A stretch of 64,000 nucleotides of DNA from positions 1 to 64,000 of the forward strand of contig JAIUOE010000010.1 in assembly GCA_020161395.1 (NCBI GenBank), read 5' to 3'. This stretch comes from Bacteroidota bacterium (lineage in GTDB: Bacteria > Bacteroidota > Ignavibacteria > Ignavibacteriales > Ignavibacteriaceae). The position numbers and the translations under genes were made by a program. Numbering within the stretch: the first letter of the stretch is position 1; each line of letters begins with the position of its first letter. Below are positions 24,650 through 35,000 of this stretch, piece by piece. The notes under the pieces are model-generated. The model was not told the origin of the DNA. It ran no database searches and saw nothing but the letters and a program-made list of their open reading frames with translations.

Positions 24650-27130
24650 TTTCAGCAACATCATTTTACGGGTTGCGCTAAAGCTTTTCCCATTGACCGA
24701 CTGTGCCGTAATTGTATAGAGATAGATTCCACTGTTCATTTTCGAAGCATCGAAATCAACTTTGTGCCAGCCGGTTGCAAAATTGCCATTCACGAGTTCT
24801 GCCACTTTATTACCCACCACATCATACACCGTAATTCTGACATTCGAGGCCTCAGGCAGGCTGAACGAAATCGATGTTGAGGGGTTGAACGGATTCGGGT
24901 AATTCTGTGATAAAGAGAAGGCATCAGGATTTGAAATGTCAGCGTTCACTTCATTCGAGAATGAGAAAGAACCGTCAAAATCGACCTGTTTCAGACGATA
25001 AGTATAGCTTCCTGCTGCAAAAGGCTTGTCGCTGAATGAGTAGTTTGAAATTTTAGTGGTTGTTCCGTTACCTGAAACGAAACCGATATTTACAAACTCA
25101 CCGTTGCCGGATTTTCTTTCGATCTCGAATCCTTTGTTGTTGGTTTCGGTTGCAGTCGTCCAGTCAAGAACCACTGTCCCGTTATTTGAAGTTGCCGAAA
25201 AAGCAGCGAGTTCAACCGGAACCGGTTGAGTGATCGAAAAATTAGCATCAGACACATCGTAGAAGATATTATCAGCCGCTTCGATATAGAGTCTTGCAGT
25301 AGTAGTCTGGATATTCGGGAGATTCACAATTGCAGCACCATTGTTCGGAACAGGTCCGGCAACATTGGTGAATGTATTTCCACCGTCGGTTGTCACTTTG
25401 ATATTGACATTCTGGCAATTGACAGGGGCTGTATTTGTGCTTGCCACATCCCAGGTAACCGTAACAGGTGAAAGTGCAGGAATCGAAACATTGGTATTAG
25501 GATATGTAACTTTAAAGGGAGCCGAACCTGCCACGGCAAACGACATCTCCTGGAACGCATAATTTCCGGCACCCGGATTGTTGTCTCTGACAATCAATCT
25601 GAATTTCAGGTTCCTCGCATAAGAAGGAAGAATTTCGCCAAGAACCTGTGTACCGCTGAAAACATTGGCTCTTTTCGGGAACCAGCGGGTTCCACTGACC
25701 ACAGGATCAAAACTTCTGAAAATAGGTGCATTTCCCGAAGGAGTGTTTGGATGTGTGGATGGACCTAAATCATACTCTTCCCAGCAGTAGGTCAGAGTTG
25801 TGTTATCCACATCCGAAGCAGCACCGGTAAGTTTAAATGGTGTGTTAATTGGAATGGTAAATCCACCTGTCGGGAATGAAGTGATAACAGGTTTTTCATT
25901 TCCGTTGGTGACAGAAACTGCACAGTTGTTACCCGTTCCGGCGATGAAACTTGAAATTTCCGCCATGCTTCCGCTGTGGAAATAGTCATCGGAGTTATTC
26001 TGGAGATCGGGAGGGCAGATACCTGCGTAACCCATGATAGTGGCTGCACTTCCGGGTTCAAAAGCTGTTGAAGCATTTCTCTGGCAGTTGTTGTTCTGCG
26101 TATGGTTGGCACCGAACTGGTGTCCCACTTCATGAGCTACATAATCTATGTCAAAAGGATCGCCGACAGGAGCAGGACCACCGGTAACACCGCCTGCTTT
26201 ACTCGAACCGCAAACACTTGCAAGGTAGGCGACACCACCGCCACCTGTGCTGAAAACATGGCCAATATCGAAATTTGCTGATCCGATTACACTGTTAAGA
26301 TTGGTTATGTTTTGTCCAAGCATCGTCGAACCATTGTTATTGGTATATGGATCAGTGGAAGCATTGGTGTAAACTATCAGGTTGTTGTTTGCAATCAGAA
26401 TCATTCTGACACTAAAATCCCGTTCATAAACCTGGTTTACTCTGTTCACAGAAGTAACTATCGCCGCCATTGCGAGAGCTACAGTACCTCCATGAAACGA
26501 AGTATATTCACCTGTGGCTGCCATGGCAAGGCGGTAGGTTCTTAGTGTACCTGCCGCAAGTCTTGCACCCGAGGGGGGAGCGGGCGATTCTTCATTTACG
26601 AGACAGACACTTTTTGATAATTTATCCTGTGAAGGGGAGAAATCTTTTCTGAAATATGAAATGTGGAAAATCGAATTTCCTTTTGCATACGGGTCAATAA
26701 AGATGGTACCTTCGGAAGTGAATATCTGGGCATGAAATCCGTGAGGAGTAAGGTCAAGTCTTGCAGAATATGAATAATTATCGATAGATTTTGCGAGATA
26801 AGTTCTTATTTCAGGATATTTTTCCGCGAGAGCAGGTTCCATTACCGGTGAATAATAAATTTCAAATTTGGAGTAATTTCCGTTAGGCAACGGGAGTTCG
26901 AGAACGGGCACCTTACCGGCAGTATATGAAAATTCAGGGGGAGCGGTTGCAAGAAACTGAGAAATGGATGATTTATCCAGCTCCAAAAGTCTGTACTGTT
27001 CTACAGTTATCTGTTTATCCAGCCCGGATGGCAGACTGTTTCTGTTAAAGTCTTTCCAGGGGTTCAAACTCAAACCCTGTGCGACAACAAACGGGACGAT
27101 TAAAAAGAAGAAGATAAAGATTCTCTTCAT
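24647..27130 (-). CDS. Secreted zinc metalloprotease (reprolysin/M12B type) with T9SS sorting domain
   Basis: An 827-residue exported protease. After the signal peptide (MKRIFIFFFLIVPFVVAQ) there is a prodomain-like region to about residue 190. The metzincin catalytic domain follows, with zinc motif HEVGHQFGANH (residues 333-343, three His ligands and catalytic Glu) and a later Met-turn candidate IMGYAGICPP. A beta-rich region of Ig-like or PKD/fibronectin modules covers about 410-730, with a proline-rich VPVELAAF linker. The last 85 residues are a T9SS sorting domain (QNYPNPFNPST...). It should be secreted and cell-surface linked, acting on extracellular proteins. Related proteases are typical T9SS cargo in the Bacteroidota. 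Confidence 0.93.
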   Translation of the reverse strand: MKRIFIFFFLIVPFVVAQGLSLNPWKDFNRNSLPSGLDKQITVEQYRLLELDKSSISQFLATAPPEFSYTAGKVPVLELPLPNGNYSKFEIYYSPVMEPALAEKYPEIRTYLAKSIDNYSYSARLDLTPHGFHAQIFTSEGTIFIDPYAKGNSIFHISYFRKDFSPSQDKLSKSVCLVNEESPAPPSGARLAAGTLRTYRLAMAATGEYTSFHGGTVALAMAAIVTSVNRVNQVYERDFSVRMILIANNNLIVYTNASTDPYTNNNGSTMLGQNITNLNSVIGSANFDIGHVFSTGGGGVAYLASVCGSSKAGGVTGGPAPVGDPFDIDYVAHEVGHQFGANHTQNNNCQRNASTAFEPGSAATIMGYAGICPPDLQNNSDDYFHSGSMAEISSFIAGTGNNCAVSVTNGNEKPVITSFPTGGFTIPINTPFKLTGAASDVDNTTLTYCWEEYDLGPSTHPNTPSGNAPIFRSFDPVVSGTRWFPKRANVFSGTQVLGEILPSYARNLKFRLIVRDNNPGAGNYAFQEMSFAVAGSAPFKVTYPNTNVSIPALSPVTVTWDVASTNTAPVNCQNVNIKVTTDGGNTFTNVAGPVPNNGAAIVNLPNIQTTTARLYIEAADNIFYDVSDANFSITQPVPVELAAFSATSNNGTVVLDWTTATETNNKGFEIERKSGNGEFVNIGFVSGNGTTTKISNYSFSDKPFAAGSYTYRLKQVDFDGSFSFSNEVNADISNPDAFSLSQNYPNPFNPSTSISFSLPEASNVRITVYDVVGNKVAELVNGNFATGWHKVDFDASKMNSGIYLYTITAQSVNGKSFSATRKMMLLK

Positions 27131-27560
27131 GGGGGACCTGTCATGTTAATAAATGAAAAAGTGGAAACTTAAAGTTCTTAAATTCTCATCATATGAACAA
27201 ACGATTTATCGAAAAAAGAAGGTTTTTATTGAAAAAAAATTGTGAGGTCAAGAATTTGGAGGTGTCAGTGGATATTAGCACGATCGAAAAAATGGTACGG
27301 AGAATGTCGTTTATTCACTCCGGTAGCAAACATGAAACAAAATCTCAATAAGGGCATGCAATAATTTTACTTTTCGATTTTGGTTTCTTTACTCTGATCA
27401 GGAATTTTTTCATTTTATTAAAATCTCTAACTTTGTGTGTAAATTCGAAACGGTAGAATAGAAATATTTAACCAAAATTTAAAATATGCGTCAACAGATT
27501 GCAGATTTTGCATCGTGTTGAGTCAGGAACATTTGTAGTCTGCCAAATTTGAGAAATAAA
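27131..27560. other. AT-rich intergenic region, no gene seen; one promoter-like site
   Basis: The first part of a 794-base gap between two T9SS cargo genes. No reading frame with coding character was found. TAACTTTG (27428-27435) matches the Bacteroidota -7 element but lacks a good upstream partner; it could have served the short remnant starting at 27561. Confidence 0.4.
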
Positions 27561-27638
27561 ATGAATGAGATTCAATTACGCAATAAATTACAAGAACTTC
27601 TTTCTTTGCCCTCCGAAAATGAGGTAATTGAGTCTTAA
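27561..27638 (+). pseudogene. Possible remnant of an AlbA_2/Schlafen-type gene start (25 codons)
   Basis: A short frame reads MNEIQLRNKLQELLSLPSEN and then EVIES before a stop codon. Leu-Pro-Ser/x-Glu-Asn-Glu followed by an (E)FKEAK-type sequence is a common beginning of AlbA_2 (Schlafen-like, putative DNA-binding) proteins in this group; here the frame ends just where FK would come. The following A-rich sequence has no continuing frame. This suggests a decayed or truncated gene, but the evidence is one short motif only. Confidence 0.3.
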
Positions 27639-27831
27639 TAAAAGAAAAATCAAAAGAAATAATCTGTCAGTCTAATCGATTTAAAGGAAAATAGTGCGTT
27701 TACAGAATGAAATCAAAAGAAGATGAAAAGTAATAAAAAGGAAAACGCCCAAGCCTTGAATCACTGGATGATACATTATTATTAAAATTTAATTTCATCA
27801 AAGTCATCTTCGTAATATGGAGATATAAAAT

Positions 27832-27921
27832 AAGCTCCCGATTACTCAGGAGCTTAAAAGAAATTTTCAAGAATTCTCACCTCTTCAGTAATACCGAAGG
27901 CATCTCTTCGGGAGTGGTGAG
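27832..27921 (-). terminator. Terminator region of the 548-aa T9SS cargo gene
   Basis: Two structures follow the stop codon on the minus strand. First comes a nested hairpin, CTCACC/GGTGAG (27876-27881 with 27916-27921) enclosing CCGAAG/CTTCGG (27894-27899 with 27906-27911). Second comes AAGCTCC/GGAGCTT (27832-27838 with 27849-27855), followed on the minus strand by ATTTTAT. The second looks like the actual terminator. Confidence 0.6.
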
Positions 27922-27924
27922 GCC

Positions 27925-29571
27925 TTACTTCATCAAAAGCATTTTCTTGACTGAAACATATTCACCGGCATCTAGTTTATAAATGTAGAATCCGGATGCG
28001 AGATCACCTCCACCAAATTTTACATCATAATACCTGCCTGTTTCTGCCGTACCATCAAACAAAGTGGCAACTTCAGAACCAAGTGAATTGTAAACTTTTA
28101 AGGTTGCCTTGGTATCTTCTTTTAGAGCAAATCTAATTGATGTCGCAGGATTAAATGGATTAGGATAATTTTGTTCCAAAGCAAATCCATTAGGAAGATC
28201 ATCAACTAAAACTTCAACCTCAGGACTGTATTCAAACTGGCCATCATTATCAATTTGTTTTAATCTGTAAGCAATATTTCCAGTTCCGACCGGTTTCTCA
28301 GAATAGGTATAAAATTTTGGTGAGTTGGTGGAACCGTGCCCTTCAACAAATCCAATCTTGATCCAGTCAGAAGCCTCTGATTTTCTCTCAACTTCAAAAC
28401 CGTAGTTACTAACTTCTGTTGCAGTTTCCCATTTTAAGTCAACAAGACCGTTTCTGATTGTAGCATTGAGGGAGGTTAGTTCGACGGGGAGGGGAGTTGC
28501 ACCTCCAGAGAGAGTAGCGTTAGTGATCGTGGAACTAAGGGACCCCCCCGCAATGGTTAGTGATGAGTTGTCAACCAAAACTCCCTGGATAGCACCAGTT
28601 GCGTTCTCAGCTAAATCACATGTAACGAAGAACCAGTTATAATACGATAACGCCTTTGATAAAGAACTAAAAACTATATTATTACCTTCACCCGGATCTA
28701 CGGCCACAGTCGTTCCAATCTGAGTACTTGTTAAAGGATCGAAATCAATGTTATCACTGCTTGCCCATAGCTTGAAGTTCGATACACCTGTCCTCGTTCC
28801 GTTTAGTTTAATCGTGGCCCCGGTTAGAGTAGAACCTTCATTTAAGTCATCCAAATAAAAACGACCAAATGGTTGGTTGATAGAACCCGGCACTCCTTCA
28901 TGGGTGTATCCTGACCCGCCTGTAAATGTGATCGCTGCGAACTTATAAAAGGATAAGGCACTTGTGGGAGACGAAGTATATGGCTGGCTCCAAGATGTTA
29001 TGGTCACAGCTGGATTTGACAAAGCATCTACCGCACCGTCAGTAGCTCCACCTCCCGAAGAGTAAACATCAAAATAGAAGTCGTCGCCTGCGTTCAAACC
29101 GATAGATGCAGATGTTACTTTCATGTTAATAATGCTTTGTGCGCCAGGTGTAATAGAAAATTCACTCAGGGGTGAATTTAGGTTCCAAGAACCATTGTAC
29201 TGCCACAATTGAGACCCGCCACCACCATCAACCCAGGTACCACACCAGAAATCCATACCGCCATCGGTGGAGTTTAGTTGAATAGGTCTTCCCCAACCAT
29301 TCCCGGTATTGGTAGTGGGAAATATACTTCCTGAAGAAATACCGATCATGAATTTCCCCCAGTCAGTTGTGCTGAGATTTCCGTTAACCGTAAGTTTGAA
29401 CAAAATATCGGTTGAGGTATTTGATAATTCCAATTTAACGATATCAAGCGTGCCATTGCCGGTACTAAGTCCTGGATCAATATCACCTATCGCATCAACA
29501 TAGATCTTCTGCGCCCAAAGTTGGGGCACCAAAGACAAGATTATTAAAAGCCAGTAAAAAATTTTCCTCAT
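27925..29571 (-). CDS. T9SS-exported protein of unknown function, 548 aa
   Basis: A signal peptide (MRKIFYWLLIILSLVPQLWAQ) leads a mature protein that is beta-rich throughout. It starts with an acidic DAIGDIDPGLSTGNGTLDI segment of the type found in surface domains that bind calcium or carbohydrate. Residues 215-355 form a further repeat-like module (FYLDDLNEGSTLTGATIKLNG). After a LPVELTSLNATIRNG fibronectin-like module, the last 80 residues are a T9SS sorting domain (LEQNYPNPFNPATSIRF, ending KMLLMK). No enzyme motif is visible. It may be an adhesin or matrix-binding surface protein. It belongs to the run of minus-strand T9SS cargo genes here. Confidence 0.85.
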   Translation of the reverse strand: MRKIFYWLLIILSLVPQLWAQKIYVDAIGDIDPGLSTGNGTLDIVKLELSNTSTDILFKLTVNGNLSTTDWGKFMIGISSGSIFPTTNTGNGWGRPIQLNSTDGGMDFWCGTWVDGGGGSQLWQYNGSWNLNSPLSEFSITPGAQSIINMKVTSASIGLNAGDDFYFDVYSSGGGATDGAVDALSNPAVTITSWSQPYTSSPTSALSFYKFAAITFTGGSGYTHEGVPGSINQPFGRFYLDDLNEGSTLTGATIKLNGTRTGVSNFKLWASSDNIDFDPLTSTQIGTTVAVDPGEGNNIVFSSLSKALSYYNWFFVTCDLAENATGAIQGVLVDNSSLTIAGGSLSSTITNATLSGGATPLPVELTSLNATIRNGLVDLKWETATEVSNYGFEVERKSEASDWIKIGFVEGHGSTNSPKFYTYSEKPVGTGNIAYRLKQIDNDGQFEYSPEVEVLVDDLPNGFALEQNYPNPFNPATSIRFALKEDTKATLKVYNSLGSEVATLFDGTAETGRYYDVKFGGGDLASGFYIYKLDAGEYVSVKKMLLMK

Positions 29572-30232
29572 AGTTTTTCTTCTCCTTATTAAGTGTTAAC
29601 CATACACCAATAGTATTTTCAATTCCTCAACAATAGAGGATATGAAATTAGCTCAACTATCCAAAATCATCCTGTTCAACTTCAGGCATAACAAAAAGCA
29701 GAAACAAGTCGATAGTGGCTTGAACAAATTATATATGTGTTGTTTACGGTAGAATGGTTTGACCTCTATCAGATCAAGTTACGAAGGAGCTAAATAGAGT
29801 GAAGAGAATCCCGGGTACAGAATTTAAAAGTTGGCTGTTTTTCCCTCACTAACCAAATTTAATGATGTAGGAATCTCTGATATAATTATCTAATAGAAAA
29901 AGAATACCTCCGGTTTTAATAAATGAAAATTCCTCACATAACCTAAATTAAAAATAACATTTTTTTATTTATTTATTTGTCAAGAGATTTTTCTAAAATC
30001 TAACATTTTGTCAAATATTTTTAGCTTATCTCCTGGATAGGGTAAGTTGAAGCGAGAACAATATTATCTTTGAAATATCTCAAAAGCGGGTGTATCTTAG
30101 TACATTCCAGTTTGTTCGAAAAATTAACCTTATTCAATTACTGAGGCTTATGGGTACAGACTCTTTAATCTGCCATGGTTGAGTCTACTGGAACTTATCT
30201 GGGTGAAAGGTTATTTTTTCATTCTGAAAGAA
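29572..30232. other. Long AT-rich intergenic region, no gene seen
   Basis: About 660 bases without a reading frame of coding character on either strand. A site reading TAAATTTG on the minus strand (29854-29861) matches the Bacteroidota -7 element and could drive the 548-aa cargo gene, but it has no clear upstream element and would leave a leader of about 280 bases. No RNA gene structure was recognised. Confidence 0.4.
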
Positions 30233-30258
30233 AAGCGGGCTTTAAAGGTGGCCCGCTT
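30233..30258 (-). terminator. Rho-independent terminator of the 29-residue-repeat protein gene
   Basis: A perfect 8-bp stem, AAGCGGGC (30233-30240) with GCCCGCTT (30251-30258), and a 10-base loop. On the minus strand it is followed by TTTCTTTC. It lies 16 bases after the stop codon of the gene on that strand. Confidence 0.8.
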
Positions 30259-30274
30259 CTCACGTTTAATAACA

Positions 30275-31891
30275 TTATTTGAGAAGAATCAGTTTCTTTG
30301 AGTCACTAAATTGTCCCGCTTTTAGTCGATAGATGTAAACACCGCTGGGTAATTTACCGGAATTAATTGTAAACTGATGTTTACCGGCACTCATGGTTTC
30401 ATTAATCAATGTCATTACTTTCTTCCCTTCAGTTGAAAATAACTCAAGGATTACATGACCGGTAAGGGGTAAAACAAAACTTATTGTCGTTGAAGGGTTA
30501 AAGGGATTCGGGTAATTTTGTGAGAGAGTGAAATTCATATCGTCCGAATTATCATACTCCAATCCGGTTGTTATATACTGGTATGTTGCTGTTGCAGAGG
30601 ATGAATAAATATAATAATAAGACTGTCCATTGTTATATGAAAAACGGATGTTTATTTGTGAACTAACCCAACTGTTATTTGACCATGAATAGTGTTGGCC
30701 GGAGACTGTATTTCCGTTATTGTCGTATGAATAGGTGTACTTCTCAGAATTTAGCCATGCATTATTCTGCCATAATTCTCGCAGGATAGACAATCGATTT
30801 CCGTTGTTGTCATAGCTATAACTGTTCTTCCTGTCATTTACCCAGTCATTATTCTGCCAGAGTTCATACAAGGAAGTCAGCCAATTTCCGCTGTTGTCAT
30901 AAAAATAAGTGTTCTTTTCGGAATTTACCCAGTCATTATTTTGCCAGAGTTCATATACAGAAAAAATGAATTTCCCATCGCTGTCGTAGGTATAGGTGTA
31001 CTTATAAGAATTTACCCAGGCATTATTTTGCCAGACTTCATACAAGTATGTCAGCCAGTTTCCGTTATTGTCATAGGTAGAAGTGTGCTTCCAGGAATTT
31101 ACCCAGGCATTATTTTGCCAGAGTTCGTACAAGTAAGAAAGCTTCTTCCCGTTGTTATCATAAGTAGTAGTGTACTTCTTGTAATTTACCCAACTATTAT
31201 TTTCCCATCTCTCATCCAACCATGTCAATTCATTTCCGTTGCTGTCATAGGTAAAAATCCACCTAAGGTTATAAACCCATGCATTGTTTTGCCATTTTTC
31301 ATACAGATCAGTCAACCTGTTTCCGTTGTTGTCATAGCTATAAGTGTCCTGATAGTAATTTACCCAAGCATTGTTCTCCCATCTTTCAGACAGCTCGTAC
31401 AATAGATTTCCGTTGATGTCATAGATATAACTGTACTTCCCGAAATTTACCCAGGCACTGTTTTGCCATTTCTCAACCAACCGCGTCAGAATATTTCCAT
31501 CGTTGTCGTAGGTGTCAGTGTACTTCCAAGAACTTACCCATGCATTGTTTTGCCATTTTTCCTCCAATTCAGTCAGCCTGTTTCCGTTATTGTCATATGT
31601 GTAGGAGTAGCGAATTGTATCTCCCACAAGTGTAAGCATGACATATTTACCTGCTGTAAAATTGGATTTATTTTGTTTTGTTCGACCGTATTTTGGTTGA
31701 TACATCTCATTAGATCTGGTAGGATCTTGAATTCCCTCTTTGATTTTGTAGAAATCCTTCGTCATATCCGGCTTGTTTCCACGGTTGCCATGATCAATGT
31801 CACGGAATTTTAGGGAATATTCTGATTGCCCCATGACAACAACACATAGGGCAACAAATAATAAGACCATTTTTTGTAAAATTATTCTCAT
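30275..31891 (-). CDS. T9SS-exported protein with eleven 29-residue YD-type repeats
   Basis: A 538-residue exported protein. The signal peptide is MRIILQKMVLLFVALCVVVMGQ. From residue 99 to 417 the chain is eleven repeats of 29 residues, each of the form YDNNGNxLTxLYExWQNNAWVNSxKYTYT, reminiscent of the YD repeats of RHS/teneurin-type surface proteins, which form a spiral beta shell. The repeats correspond to 87-bp DNA units. The last 85 residues are a T9SS sorting domain (LSQNYPNPFNPST, ending KKLILLK). There is no toxin or core domain, so it is more likely an adhesin or structural surface protein than an RHS toxin. Recombination between repeats could change its length. Confidence 0.88.
   Translation of the reverse strand: MRIILQKMVLLFVALCVVVMGQSEYSLKFRDIDHGNRGNKPDMTKDFYKIKEGIQDPTRSNEMYQPKYGRTKQNKSNFTAGKYVMLTLVGDTIRYSYTYDNNGNRLTELEEKWQNNAWVSSWKYTDTYDNDGNILTRLVEKWQNSAWVNFGKYSYIYDINGNLLYELSERWENNAWVNYYQDTYSYDNNGNRLTDLYEKWQNNAWVYNLRWIFTYDSNGNELTWLDERWENNSWVNYKKYTTTYDNNGKKLSYLYELWQNNAWVNSWKHTSTYDNNGNWLTYLYEVWQNNAWVNSYKYTYTYDSDGKFIFSVYELWQNNDWVNSEKNTYFYDNSGNWLTSLYELWQNNDWVNDRKNSYSYDNNGNRLSILRELWQNNAWLNSEKYTYSYDNNGNTVSGQHYSWSNNSWVSSQINIRFSYNNGQSYYYIYSSSATATYQYITTGLEYDNSDDMNFTLSQNYPNPFNPSTTISFVLPLTGHVILELFSTEGKKVMTLINETMSAGKHQFTINSGKLPSGVYIYRLKAGQFSDSKKLILLK
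30641..31597 (-). repeat. Eleven tandem 87-bp coding repeats
   Basis: The DNA encoding the eleven 29-residue repeats. The units are clearly related but diverged, with recurring stretches such as TTATTTTGCCAGAGTTC and TTTCCGTTATTGTCATA on the plus strand. Period is 87 bp. This is a coding repeat, not a CRISPR or satellite array. Confidence 0.9.
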
Positions 31892-32003
31892 TTTAATTCT
31901 CGAGGTATATTTATTGTATTGTTATTAAATCAATAATAACTAATTGATGCTGAACAGACTATAGCCAATTCTGAAACAGTGACAGAATTCGTTGCCCTGC
32001 CTG

Positions 32004-32029
32004 AAGCCGGGTTTTGTCTTTCCCGGCTT
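32004..32029. terminator. Terminator-like hairpin downstream of the LamG/lipase-fold gene
   Basis: A perfect 8-bp stem, AAGCCGGG (32004-32011) with CCCGGCTT (32022-32029), and a 10-base loop. It lies 28 bases after the stop codon of the minus-strand gene. The T-run is on the plus-strand side (GTTTTG), so its strength for the minus strand is uncertain. Confidence 0.55.
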
Positions 32030-32056
32030 GTTTTGGGCGGAGCGTAATAACCTTGC

Positions 32057-35000
32057 TTATTTTAATACTATCATTTTTTTCGTATTCTGAAATCTCAGCC
32101 CACCTTCAAGTGCATATGCCTCAAGTGAATAGAAATAAACTCCACTTGCAAATCCTGATCCATCAAATTCGATTTCATAATTATTTGCTTCCTGTATTTC
32201 ATTAACAATTTGCCTGACCATTTCACCTAAAGAGTTATAAATCCGAATATTTACCGTGCTTGTATTTGGGATGGAATACCTGATCTTTGTTACTGGATTA
32301 AACGGATTGGGAAAATTTTGAAATAAAGCAAAATTCTCAGGAACACCATGAAAGTCAACTTGTATGGTTGGTGTATAAGTAAATGATCCATCATAATCAA
32401 TCTGCTTTACCCGATAGAAATACAGATCGTCTTCCATTGGAGAATCGATAAAACTGTAACTTCTCGGTTTGGTGGTAGTTCCATTCCCGTCAATAAAACC
32501 TATCTTGGTAAAATCTTTCCCATTTTGGGCTTTCCTCTCAATTTCAAAACCTCGATTATTTGTCTCTGTTTGAGTTTCCCATTTCAATGAAATTTTATCT
32601 CCACTCTGGATTCCTGTAAAAGATGTCAATTCAACTGGCACAATCTCCTCCCCCCTTATTTTGAAATAAATTGTGTCAGCTAAATTATCATAATGCACTA
32701 TGATATAGGTGTCACCATCGGCCATTGCTGAAAGTTTTTTTTCTGCATCATCATAAACAAATATTGACGGATTCTCAAATGTTACCTTTAACTTGGTACC
32801 AGAAGTCCCGACCTTACTTATAAAATTCGGGAAATACAAATTCATATCAAGATAATAATCTTGTGATGCAACCAGATAAACAAATTTATCTTCTGACTCA
32901 AGATCGAAAGGGATATCGTTTGATTTTACCACAACAGGGACTGATTTGTTTACAATTTTTATTGAATCACCCATAAAATAATAAGCAAATATGTAAACTT
33001 TTTGGGTGTCAAGCCGATTATTGCTCACTCCGAGTTCAAAATTATAGTTAAATTGGGGGATAGTGTCTTCAACCAACTGGTCTTGGTATCTAATTTCAAT
33101 TTTCTTTAGATTTACAGTATCTTCCAATTCAAATAGCAAATTGAATGTGCTATCAATAAATAATGTACTGTTGAGTTCAGGTTGAAATATCTCAATACCT
33201 GAACTATCTGCAACGATATTTACATGAGATGGTGCGATTCTAAAATCAGAAATAGTACGAGTTGTAGCAGGAATTGGACCCCACTTATTTGAATAAATGG
33301 ACATGTCTAATAGACTGCTTACTTTTTCAGCAGAAACATCTACAACTGCATATGAACCAAACAAAGATGAGTGTACATAGTAAGGTCCATATGTGACATT
33401 ATCCGAGGTAAGGGAGAGTCCTGAGAGCTGACTGTTAACCAAAACAATGATATCTGAGTTCGCAAAGGAATTGGGAATTGGGTCTTGTGCAGGAACCGCC
33501 GAAAAATGCGAATCCCATCTTTTAAGTAAATCGTAAGGTTTTTTTACATCCAGAAAGAATAATCTCAATAAATCAATTAATGTCTTATAAAATTGACTAT
33601 CCCATATTGCATTTGCTGCCAATTGTGAAAATGTTTCGGGCCCCGGGATAAAATCGCCTACAAAAACATGTGATTTATATATGGTTTGATTGAAGGAGTG
33701 CTGATTTACTCTTAAATCCTCAAATGCAGGGTGAACCTTCAAACCATCACTAAAACTCCAATTATAAAAATCTTTTAGTAGAAGAGCAAGTGAAACCTCA
33801 ATCAATGAGGCAGGAGGTTTAAAGTTAACTAACATGTTAGCTAAGGGTGAACCTTTATGCGGGGTATCTAATGAAATAAATTTATTAACAAAACCTTTCC
33901 TATAGTTCTGTCTGTCAGAGAAATTGTAGGGAAATATTGTTTCTGCGTATCGTAAAATACTGCCCCCCATGCTATGTCCAACATAATAAACCTGATTAGT
34001 TGCTATTTTATGATGCATTCTGTACTGCTTAATATAAGCGGGAAGTGAGTAGTTTGGATCAGCATTGAATAAAATATTTTGTGCATTAAGGTCAAAACTT
34101 CCTTTATTATCGATCTCAAGTTTATGAATGGTGAACTTTCTTAAATTTGGTTCTTTGACAAAACTATTCCATGTAGAAGTTGTGCCATTCAATCCATAAA
34201 CTAGCACCAGTTGTGGGCGCTGAACAATAACTGGTTTTGTTGTTTGCTCTATTTGTCCGTTTGAATATTCTACTTCGATATGAATGTTAACTTTTCTTTC
34301 CTGAGTATTTTCAGAAATTGTCCCATCCAAGAAATCGTCAGGTGCCACATACCAACAATAGAATGAATTGGGTGGATGCTCATTACCATTTGCAGTTATT
34401 TGATCGGCAGAATTTGCCTCATCGCTGTAACTTGATATATTCGTTGCTTCTTTTAGTTTCCCCAGTATTCTTGTTTCGGTGTTTGAGTTCTGATCACTAA
34501 GTGTGAAAGTCACTCTTTCAATTGTTGTTGTAGGGTTTGAAACTTTTATATAAAATCTGCCTGTTCCATCAGCAACAACTCCAATTGGGGGTTCGCTTGG
34601 CCGAGGATAAGAATAATCCCAAAGATATTCGACTTTAAAATTTACAGAGGTTGCTGCGCTAATTTGTAACTGGGCATTTTCAGTCTGACGGTTTGGGATC
34701 AAACCATCTACAACTCTTAGAAAACAACTTCCTTCGTTTGGGATATTGACTACTTTACTTAAAGTCACACTTTTAAATTTATCATCAAATCCGGAAATAG
34801 ATGAAATAACCTGCCAAGGTCCGTTTATACTTAAGGCTTTCTCGATATCGTATGAATACGCTCTTTGATTACCGCCGGGTGGGTTGTCATTTGCAGGAAT
34901 TTCCAGATCAAGTTTGTCATTCCACTTCACTAAAATCTGATCGTTTGTGTTTGCCTGAGAGACAGGCTCAGGACTAAGAAGAGTAAAATACGAATTGTTT

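Noticed and set aside
30641-31597. Regularly spaced repeats resembling a CRISPR array
   Set aside because: The 87-bp period is in frame and encodes a 29-residue protein repeat; the units are not identical and there are no unique spacers.
30275-31891. Repeat protein as an RHS-type polymorphic toxin
   Set aside because: There is no RHS core or toxin tail; the C-terminus is a T9SS sorting domain.
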